Positions 22,149 to 27,166 of a DNA stretch of 27,166 bases are shown piece after piece. The position numbers were made by a program, and so were the translations under genes. The notes beneath the pieces were generated by a model. It saw only the letters and a program-made list of their open reading frames with translations. It had not been told where the DNA came from and made no database searches. Origin of the DNA: JBOHER01 sp050701115 (GTDB lineage Bacteria; Actinomycetota; Actinomycetes; Mycobacteriales; Pseudonocardiaceae); contig JBOHER010000498.1 of assembly GCA_050701115.1 (NCBI GenBank), positions 1-27,166 of the forward strand, written 5' to 3'. Each line of letters opens with the position of its first letter. Within the stretch, counting starts at the first letter, position 1.

Positions 22149-22904
22149 TCAGTAGCCCGCGCCGGTGAGCATCCCGCCGTCGACGACGAACTCGCTGCCG
22201 GTGCAGTAGCTCGAGGCGTCGGACACCAGGAAGGCGGCGAGGTGCGAGACCTCGGACGGCTCGCCCCAGCGGGAGATCGGCATCGTGGCGAAGAACCCGG
22301 CCGCGTCGACCCCGTCGGTGGACACAGCGGCGGCGGTCATCGGGGTTGCGATCGCGCCCGGGTGGATCGAGTTGACCCTGATCCCGGAACCGCCCAGCTC
22401 CCGGGCTGCCGACTTGGTGAGTCCGCGGATGGCGAACTTGCTCGCGCTATAGGCGGAAAGTCCCGCGGCACCGATGAACCCCTCGACCGAGGAGATGTTG
22501 ACGATAGAGCCACCGTCTGCTTCGGCCATGGCGCCGGACACAGCCTTGATGCCCAGCCAGGAGCCGGTCACGTTCACCGTCATGATCTGGGTGAAGTCCG
22601 CCAGCGTCATCTCCGCGATCGGCAGGAAGCGCAGGATTCCGGCGTTGTTGACCAGAGCATCGAGCCTGCCGTAGCGAGTCACCGCCTCGGTCACGGCCGC
22701 CAGCCAGTGGGCTTCACTTGTCACGTCGTGATGCACGTAGTGGCAGCCGGAGCCCAGTTCGACCGCTAGAGCCTTGCCCTCGTCGTCCAGTACGTCACCG
22801 AAGACCACCCGCGCACCTTGAGCGATGAAATGGCGTACATGCGCCGCGCCCATTCCGCGCGCACCACCGGTGATCAGCGCGACCTTGCCGTCGAGATCTC
22901 CCAC
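22149..22904 (-). CDS. Short-chain dehydrogenase/reductase (SDR 3), hydroxysteroid-dehydrogenase-like
   Basis: This encodes 251 residues from GTG 22902-22904, with GAGGAGG seven bases upstream. Motifs are TGGARGMG (12-19), Asp37 (NAD-type), VNNAGIL (85-91), Ser139, and Tyr152 and Lys156 in AYSASKFAIRG, with the C-terminal SYCTGSEFVVDGG. It is a close relative of SDR 2 and SDR 4, so the locus holds a small paralogous family, probably acting on different hydroxyl positions or on successive intermediates. It is the first gene of the minus operon SDR 3 - KstD - SDR 2 - SDR 1, and is divergent from the LLM gene across a 194-bp gap with an operator palindrome. Confidence 0.9.
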   Translation of the reverse strand: MGDLDGKVALITGGARGMGAAHVRHFIAQGARVVFGDVLDDEGKALAVELGSGCHYVHHDVTSEAHWLAAVTEAVTRYGRLDALVNNAGILRFLPIAEMTLADFTQIMTVNVTGSWLGIKAVSGAMAEADGGSIVNISSVEGFIGAAGLSAYSASKFAIRGLTKSAARELGGSGIRVNSIHPGAIATPMTAAAVSTDGVDAAGFFATMPISRWGEPSEVSHLAAFLVSDASSYCTGSEFVVDGGMLTGAGY

Positions 22905-22990
22905 TGCCCTGCCTCCTCTCGCCGTGTCATCCGACTCTGGAACACCTCATCGGACGCTATCCGCGGACCTGACGAACCGGCATATGCCAG

Positions 22991-23005
22991 TCCCAGCTAC
23001 CGGGA
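22991..23005. promoter_or_regulatory. Operator palindrome TCCC-N7-GGGA, site 4 (SDR 3/LLM divergent promoter)
   Basis: The extended site AGTCCC-AGCTACC-GGGACT (22989-23007) has perfect 6-bp arms and the same 7-bp centre length as sites 1-3; the centre sequence differs. It lies about 87 bp from the SDR 3 start and 94 bp from the LLM start. Confidence 0.65.
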
Positions 23006-23043
23006 CTTGCAACCCGCCAAGGACGGGTAACTTGCGCCGATCG

Positions 23044-23072
23044 TTGACATTACATCGAGACATATTTCTACT
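23044..23072 (+). promoter_or_regulatory. Probable sigma-70-type promoter of the LLM/SDR 4 operon
   Basis: A consensus -35 box TTGACA (23044-23049) is followed after 17 bp by TCTACT (23067-23072), a four-of-six match to TATAAT. The surrounding DNA is AT-rich for this genome. Transcription would start about 20 bp before the GTG at 23099, which has its own GGAGGT. The operator at 22991-23005 lies about 40 bp upstream of the -35 box. Confidence 0.5.
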
Positions 23073-23098
23073 AGGCATATCAAGACTGGAGGTACACC

Positions 23099-24229
23099 GT
23101 GAAGTTCTCGATGATCTTCGAGGCCCAGCTGGCCGATCCGTCGCGGGAGCACGAACACCAGGTGCTCCGCGACTGCGTGGAGCAGGCGGTCCTCGCCGAC
23201 GAGGTCGGCTTCGACCGGGTGTGGGCCGTGGAGCATCACGGCCTGAAGTGGTACGCGCACATGAGCGCGCCGGAGATCTTCCTGACCTGGGTCGCCGCGC
23301 GCACTCAGCGCATCCGCATCGGACACGGCGTGGTCTGTATGCCGTTCAACTTCAACCACCCGGTGCGCGTGGCCGAGCGCGCGGCGATGCTCGACGTCCT
23401 CTCCGGTGGCCGGGTCGACCTCGGGGCGGGGCGCGGCGCCACCCCGCAGGAAACGTCGATGTGCGGGGTGGACCCCGACCGCACCTACGCCGAGGTCGAG
23501 GAGGCGCTGCGGATCATCGGCAAGGCGTGGCAGGACCCGGAGGGCGAGTTCGACTGGCACGGCGACCTGCTGGACATCTCGCCGCACCCCATGCTGCCTC
23601 GCCCGGTACAGGGACCGCATCCGCCGCTGTTCATGGCCTGTACCAAAAAGGACACCGTTACGCTGGCCGCCGAGTACGGCATCGGTGCCCTGGTACTCGG
23701 ATTCGCCGGGATCGAGGAGGTGGCCGAGCTTCGCGGGATCTACGACGAGGGCATCGCCAACCGCACCGGCAAGCGGTTCGTGTCCACAGTGGTCAACAAT
23801 CACTTCTCCGCGCTGTGCCCCACGATCGTGCTCGACGACCGCGACAAGGCCATGCAGATCGGCGCCCGAGGGCAGCGGTTCTTCGCCCAGTCCATCAAGC
23901 ACTGGTACGGCGCCGGTCCGGTGCCCGACGAAGCCGTCGACACGAGCGTCGACGAGGTCGCCGCGATCAAGCAGGCCGCCGAGGAGCACGTCGCCTACCT
24001 GCACGAAACCAAGATCCCGGTCAACGCTGCGTCCACGTCGGTGTTCAACGTGGAGCACGCCTACGGCAGCCCCGAGGACGCCATCGCCTACGTCGAGCGG
24101 CTCCAGGAAGCAGGAGCGGACGAGATCATGTGCCTGATCCAGATGGGCACGGTGCCGCAGGATGCGTGCCTGGAGACGATCCGGCACTGGGGCGAGAAGA
24201 TCATCCCGCATTTCCGCAACGAGGCGTGA
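23099..24229 (+). CDS. LLM-class flavin-dependent oxidoreductase (second copy)
   Basis: This encodes 376 residues from GTG 23099-23101, with GGAGGT five bases upstream. The luciferase-like fold is shown by MKFSMIFEAQLADPS, ADEVGFDRVWAVEHHGLKW, TQRIRIGHGVVCMPFNFNHP and MLDVLSGGRVDLGAGRGATP, with the late motif EEAGADEIMCLI-like (written here LQEAGADEIMCLIQMG). It differs clearly from the LLM protein at 13816-14991, so the two are not recent duplicates. It would use reduced FMN for a monooxygenase step or act as a flavin-dependent oxidoreductase. It opens the plus operon with SDR 4, whose start is 11 bp downstream, and shares a regulatory gap with SDR 3. Substrate unknown; steroid context inferred. 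Confidence 0.9.
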   Translation: MKFSMIFEAQLADPSREHEHQVLRDCVEQAVLADEVGFDRVWAVEHHGLKWYAHMSAPEIFLTWVAARTQRIRIGHGVVCMPFNFNHPVRVAERAAMLDVLSGGRVDLGAGRGATPQETSMCGVDPDRTYAEVEEALRIIGKAWQDPEGEFDWHGDLLDISPHPMLPRPVQGPHPPLFMACTKKDTVTLAAEYGIGALVLGFAGIEEVAELRGIYDEGIANRTGKRFVSTVVNNHFSALCPTIVLDDRDKAMQIGARGQRFFAQSIKHWYGAGPVPDEAVDTSVDEVAAIKQAAEEHVAYLHETKIPVNAASTSVFNVEHAYGSPEDAIAYVERLQEAGADEIMCLIQMGTVPQDACLETIRHWGEKIIPHFRNEA

Positions 24230-24240
24230 AGGAGCCGAGA

Positions 24241-24993
24241 ATGAGTGATCTCAAAGGGAAAGTCGCGCTGATCACCGGCGCTGCCCGCGGACAGGGAGCT
24301 GCCGAGGCACGGTTGTTCGCGGCGTCCGGAGCACACGTGGTGCTCACCGATGTGTTGGCGCGAGAGGGCAAGGAGGTCGCCGAGTCGATTGGTGCCGCGG
24401 CGCGGTTCGTCCGCCACGACGTGAGCGATGAGGCCGATTGGCTCGCCGCCGTCGACACTGCCCTGACCGAATTCGGCCGGTTGGACATACTGGTCAACAA
24501 CGCCGCGATCTTTACGATCAACGCCCTGATTGATCAGTCGGCCGAGGAGTTCGAGCGGATCCTGCGGGTCAACGTCATCGGTTCGTTTCTCGGTATCAAG
24601 GCCGTGATCGACCCGATGAAGGCCGCAGGCGGAGGCTCGATCGTGAACATCTCGTCCCAGGCCGCGATGCAGGGCATCTACGGGCACTCCGCGTACGGGG
24701 CGTCGAAGTGGGGTATGCGCGGGATGACCAAGACCGCCGCCCTGGAGCTCGGCCAGTTCGGCATCCGGGTCAACTCCGTGCACCCCGGCGCGATCGACAC
24801 CCCGATGATCAGCCAGTTCGGGCTCGGGCGCGGCCCCGGCAGCCATCCCGGAGTCCCGCTGAACCGGGTCGGCCTGCCCGAAGAAGTCGCCGACCTGGTG
24901 GCCTTCCTCGCCTCGGACGCTTCGTCGTACATCACCGGCGGAGAGTTCGCGATCGACGGCGGCGCGATGGCGGGCCAGGTCGTCACCCTGTGA
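24241..24993 (+). CDS. Short-chain dehydrogenase/reductase (SDR 4), 3-alpha/20-beta-hydroxysteroid-dehydrogenase-like
   Basis: This encodes 250 residues from ATG 24241, with AAGGAG six bases upstream; a much longer open frame running in from 22825 is a shadow over the LLM gene. Motifs are TGAARGQG (12-19), Asp37 (NAD-type), VNNAAIF (85-91, with Ala in place of the usual Gly of NNAG), Ser139, and Tyr152 and Lys156 in AYGASKWGMRG. The stretch RVNSVHPGAIDTPM and the ending SYITGGEFAIDGG fit the actinobacterial 3-alpha(20-beta)-hydroxysteroid dehydrogenase group. It is followed by an inverted repeat that may end or attenuate transcription before the esterase gene. Confidence 0.9.
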   Translation: MSDLKGKVALITGAARGQGAAEARLFAASGAHVVLTDVLAREGKEVAESIGAAARFVRHDVSDEADWLAAVDTALTEFGRLDILVNNAAIFTINALIDQSAEEFERILRVNVIGSFLGIKAVIDPMKAAGGGSIVNISSQAAMQGIYGHSAYGASKWGMRGMTKTAALELGQFGIRVNSVHPGAIDTPMISQFGLGRGPGSHPGVPLNRVGLPEEVADLVAFLASDASSYITGGEFAIDGGAMAGQVVTL

Positions 24994-25032
24994 GGGTTAT
25001 GCACAACCGACACCCTCCGACATGCATAACCC
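24994..25032. repeat. Perfect 10-bp inverted repeat GGGTTATGCA ... TGCATAACCC
   Basis: The arms 24994-25003 and 25023-25032 are exact complements with a 19-nt loop, beginning directly after the SDR 4 stop codon. No T-run follows, so it is not a classic intrinsic terminator, though it could form a hairpin in RNA. The outward 12-mer GGGTTATGCATG (reverse complement of 25021-25032) recurs exactly at 27141-27152 inside the transposase remnant. This raises the possibility of a mobile-element scar. Confidence 0.6.
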
Positions 25033-25074
25033 GAACATTCGCATTGAAGACACTGAGCACGAGGTGAGCCACGC

Positions 25075-26019
25075 ATGCCGTTGACAGCCGAAGCACAAGC
25101 GATCGTCGACCTGGCGACGCAGGCCTTTCCCAAGCTGGGCACCGAGGTCCTCGACGCCGCAGAAGCGCGCCGCATCCTCGCCGAACGGCCCCAGCCGCCG
25201 GTCAAAGTTATCCCGGTAGGCCGGGTCGAGGACCGGCTGGTGCCCGGACCGGCGGCCGCGCCCGAGGTTCCGGTGCGGATCTATTGGCCGGAGGAGTCCG
25301 ATGTAGACCTCCCCGTAGTGGTCTTCTTTCACGGCGGCGGGTGGGTCATCTGCGACCTGGACAGCCACGACCAGCTGTGCCGGGCGATGACCAACGCCAC
25401 CGGCGCGATCGTCATGTCGGTGGACTACCGGCGGGCACCAGAGGACCGGTTCCCCGCGGCCGCCGAAGACGCCTACGCGGTGGCGCGGTGGGTGGTGGAC
25501 AACGCCGGGTCGCTGGGCGGCGATCCCAGCAGGGTCGCGGTCGCGGGCGACAGTTCCGGCGGCAATCTCGCCGCGGCGACGACTCTGATGTCGCGCGACC
25601 GGGGCGGCCCCGAACTCGCCTTCCAACTGTTGATCTACCCCGCGCTCGACCATGCCCAGGACACGGTGTCCTATCAGGACAATGCGCACGGCTATTTCGT
25701 CACCGCCGACCATCTGCGGTGGTACTGGGAGCAGTATCTCGGCGATGAGGGGGACGGAAAGCATCCCTACGCCTCGCCGCTGCGGGCCGCTGACTGCTCG
25801 AGTCTGCCGCCCGCGCACATCATCACCGCCGAGTACGACCCACTCCGCGACGAGGGCGAGGCCTACGGGCAGCGCTTGTCCGAAGCAGGGGTTCCGGTGC
25901 AGGTACGCAGGTGCGACGGGATGTTCCACGGCTTCGTCAGCATGGCCGATCACCTGCCCGATGCCGCCATGGCAGGCGCGGCGGCGTTCTCCGCGCTGCG
26001 CACGGCGCTGGCCCGATGA
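25075..26019 (+). CDS. Alpha/beta hydrolase of the hormone-sensitive-lipase (esterase) family
   Basis: This encodes 314 residues from ATG 25075, with GAGGTGA seven bases upstream. HSL-family signatures are clear: oxyanion-hole HGGGW (86-90), SVDYRRAPEDRFPAA (115-129), nucleophile elbow GDSSGG (158-163) with Ser160, acid Asp255 in EYDPLRDEG and His285 in MFHGF. The length is normal for acetyl-esterase/HSL enzymes and there is no signal peptide, so it should be cytoplasmic. It could hydrolyse an ester or lactone, for example the product of a Baeyer-Villiger step by one of the LLM enzymes; this link is inference. It follows SDR 4 by 81 bp, containing the inverted repeat. Confidence 0.92.
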   Translation: MPLTAEAQAIVDLATQAFPKLGTEVLDAAEARRILAERPQPPVKVIPVGRVEDRLVPGPAAAPEVPVRIYWPEESDVDLPVVVFFHGGGWVICDLDSHDQLCRAMTNATGAIVMSVDYRRAPEDRFPAAAEDAYAVARWVVDNAGSLGGDPSRVAVAGDSSGGNLAAATTLMSRDRGGPELAFQLLIYPALDHAQDTVSYQDNAHGYFVTADHLRWYWEQYLGDEGDGKHPYASPLRAADCSSLPPAHIITAEYDPLRDEGEAYGQRLSEAGVPVQVRRCDGMFHGFVSMADHLPDAAMAGAAAFSALRTALAR

Positions 26020-26034
26020 GCGTTGGGTAAAGCG

Positions 26035-26379
26035 ATGAGAGCCGAACGGATCAGTCCCACGTTCCCGGCCGACGACATAGCGGCCGCCGTCAAGTTGCTC
26101 ACCGCGGTGCTCGGCTGCGCGCCAACCTTCGTCGACGGCGAGCGCTGGGCACAGTTCGACGTCAACGGAAGCCGGGTCGCGCTGGCGGGCACCGACCGGG
26201 AGGGAGACGGACCGTCCCTCTCGGTGAAGGTCCACGGCCTCGATGCCACGTCGGCCCGACTGCGCGCCGCCGGGTTCGACGTGGGTGAGCCGGTATCCGG
26301 TCCGCATGAGCGACGAGCCGTGATCCGGCCCGACCACGGTTTCGACTGGACCGTCGTGCTCTACGAGCCCGCCGGATAA
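26035..26379 (+). CDS. Small VOC (glyoxalase/bleomycin-resistance-like) family protein
   Basis: This encodes 114 residues from ATG 26035; TTG 26023 would add four residues, and neither start has a strong ribosome site. The single beta-alpha-beta-beta-beta-like module is suggested by SPTFPADDIAAAVKLLTAVL (one strand then helix), WAQFDVNGSRVALAG, LSVKVHGLDATSARLRAAGF and the ending DHGFDWTVVLYEP. VOC proteins dimerise to bind a metal and act as isomerases, dioxygenases or binding proteins. I cannot identify a full set of metal ligands, so function is open. It starts 15 bp after the esterase stop and is probably co-transcribed with it. It is the last intact gene before the decayed right end. Confidence 0.7.
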   Translation: MRAERISPTFPADDIAAAVKLLTAVLGCAPTFVDGERWAQFDVNGSRVALAGTDREGDGPSLSVKVHGLDATSARLRAAGFDVGEPVSGPHERRAVIRPDHGFDWTVVLYEPAG

Positions 26380-26505
26380 TTCTGGTCAGGCCTCTTGTCA
26401 CTTTTTCGCGGCCACCGCACCGGCATCGGCGGCATCTCCCGACCGCAGCCAGCCGAACTGCCTGACGGTATATGGGAAAGATGACGCAGAACCCCGTTCC
26501 CACCC
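26380..26505. other. Short gap with no recognisable gene
   Basis: These 126 bp separate the VOC-like gene from the TetR-type remnant. Reading frames on both strands are short and show no family motif. A minus-strand frame ends here with AGAVAAKK before a stop, but its upstream part only shadows the TetR remnant. No hairpin followed by a T-run was seen. Confidence 0.4.
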
Positions 26506-26799
26506 GTGACGGCGGCAGAGGTGCTGGCACAGGTAGCCGACGATCCACTCGAGCAGCGCCTGCGCCGTGTCCTGCGCGCCTACATCCGCACCACGTCGAG
26601 CGACCCACGCTGGACCCGCATCGCCTACGTCGAACTCCTGGGTGTCAGCACCGCCGTTGAGCAACATCGGCTCAGCTGGCGAGCACGACTGTGCGCCTTC
26701 ATCGAGGCGGAGGCGCGGCGCGACATCGAGCGCGGTGAGGCGCACAACCGCGATTTCCATTATGTCGCGATAGGGTTCATCGGCGCCGTGAACGAGATG
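26506..26799 (+). pseudogene. TetR-type regulator remnant: ligand-binding part only
   Basis: From GTG 26506 the frame reads VLAQVADDPLEQRLRRVLRA, then SSDPRWTRIAYVELLGVSTA and FHYVAIGFIGAVNEM. This is the style of a TetR-family C-terminal ligand/dimerisation domain. No helix-turn-helix is encoded upstream: an in-frame stop lies at 26482-26484, with only eight unrelated codons between. After NEM (26797-26799) the homology-like sequence ends and the frame runs into the transposase remnant on the other strand. The fragment thus lacks its DNA-binding half and its end. It suggests a former local regulator destroyed by deletion and insertion. Confidence 0.6.
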
Positions 26800-26828
26800 G
26801 ATCGCGGTGGACACAGATCTCGCTGGGT

Positions 26829-27166
26829 ACCGATGCGCCAGGGGCAGAGGCTGATGTTGCGCAGCGCTCTAGAGGTGGTCTTGAGCAGGGCGTTTCCGCG
26901 TTCGCCGACGGCACGTTTCCCGTTGTGGGTCTTGTTGTGGTCCTTCTGTTCGTCGTGGTGTCGTGCTCGCGCCCCGGCCGCACGTCGGATGTCCACGAGG
27001 GCCAGCCATCGGGTGCGGTGATGACCTGGATGTTCCCGCCGTGATTCGCGTGCTTGCCCGACCACCAGAGGTCCACACCCTTCGTGGGGCCCGGGGTGCG
27101 GACACGATCGGTCTCGGCCAGCGTGCCGTCGATCGAGACGGGGTTATGCATGCTCGACAGGTACGG
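26829..27166 (-). mobile_element. Decayed IS transposase remnant (IS5/ISL2-like DDE type), open at right edge
   Basis: Read leftwards from the edge, one frame gives MHNPVSIDGTLAETDRV, then LWWSGKHANHGGNIQVI and TSDVRPGREHDT. This is the first DDE-type catalytic region, with the Asp of SIDGT. Directly after, homology resumes in another frame with HNKTHNGKRAVGERGNALLK and ALRNISLCPWRIG, the usual near-C-terminal block of these transposases. The intervening catalytic portion (roughly 80-100 residues in complete relatives) is missing, so the element has an internal deletion plus frame change and cannot encode an active enzyme. The 5' part lies beyond the window. The left junction with the TetR remnant falls at about 26800-26829. 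Confidence 0.75.

Noticed and set aside
22825..24240. A long plus-strand open frame fused in front of SDR 4
   Set aside because: It lies over the LLM gene in another frame and has shadow composition. SDR 4 has its own ATG at 24241 with a good ribosome site.
24851..24869. AGTCCCGCTGAACCGGGTC inside SDR 4, resembling the operator
   Set aside because: Only the left half fits; the right arm is CGGGTC rather than GGGA at the required spacing, and it lies deep inside a coding sequence.
26398..26814. A 138-codon minus-strand frame across the right-hand gap
   Set aside because: No family features are seen, most of it shadows the TetR-type remnant, and there is no convincing ribosome site.
1..27166. 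CRISPR arrays, tRNA or rRNA genes
   Set aside because: No regularly spaced direct repeats, cloverleaf-like sequences or rRNA-like stretches were seen on reading through; small structured RNAs cannot be excluded without a covariance-model search.

Overview
The window comes from a high-GC Gram-positive actinobacterium. Coding is dense, third positions are strongly G/C, GTG starts are common, Tat signal peptides are frequent, and the gene families (KstD, FadD3-like ligase, actinobacterial LLM flavoenzymes, a PaaX-type regulator) fit this group. Pseudonocardiales is my best guess, but no rRNA or other marker is present to fix the genus.

Region 1 (1-14991, all minus strand) reads as one long, mostly translationally coupled operon. 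In transcription order it encodes: an LLM flavin oxidoreductase, a zinc-type alcohol dehydrogenase, a Tat-exported purple-acid-phosphatase-like enzyme whose C-terminus is frameshifted, a secreted C-terminally anchored protein of unknown function, two small membrane proteins, and a Liv-type ABC transporter. The transporter consists of a fused LivHM permease, a LivG ATPase interrupted by an amber codon, LivF, and a lipoprotein substrate-binding protein. The operon continues with a second Tat-exported purple acid phosphatase, a pyruvate-phosphate-dikinase-like protein without a PEP/pyruvate TIM barrel, and a tyrosine-phosphatase-like protein cut by the left edge. Many junctions are ATGA or TGATG overlaps.

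Region 2 (15123-18908) holds a PaaX-type regulator (minus) divergent from a Tat-exported tyrosine-phosphatase-like enzyme and a FadD3-like acyl-CoA ligase (plus). Region 3 (18877-22904, minus) encodes two SDRs, a 3-ketosteroid delta1-dehydrogenase-like flavoprotein and a further SDR. Region 4 (23099-26379, plus) runs divergently from region 3 and encodes a second LLM oxidoreductase, a fourth SDR, an HSL-type esterase and a small VOC-like protein. Region 5 (26380-27166) is decayed DNA: a headless TetR-type fragment and an internally deleted IS5/ISL2-type transposase running off the right edge.

Four near-identical palindromes (TCCC-N7-GGGA, extended consensus close to AGTCCCGCTCAGCGGGACT) lie at 11163, 15117, 16052 and 22991. 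They precede the unknown-protein/transporter block, the LLM operon, the PaaX/phosphatase divergent promoter and the SDR/LLM divergent promoter. They tie regions 1-4 into one probable regulon, with the PaaX-type protein as the most economical candidate regulator.

Functional picture (inference): a peripheral steroid or steroid-like catabolic locus in which extracytoplasmic phosphatases and an unusual Liv-type transporter with extra surface and membrane parts handle the substrate outside and at the membrane. Inside, KstD, several hydroxysteroid-dehydrogenase-like SDRs, an ADH, LLM flavoenzymes, an esterase and a FadD3-like ligase modify it. The density of phosphate-handling genes (two purple acid phosphatases, two tyrosine-phosphatase-like proteins, one dikinase-like phosphotransferase) is the unexplained and most novel aspect. 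The amber codon and the two frameshifts in region 1 are either real decay or sequencing errors.
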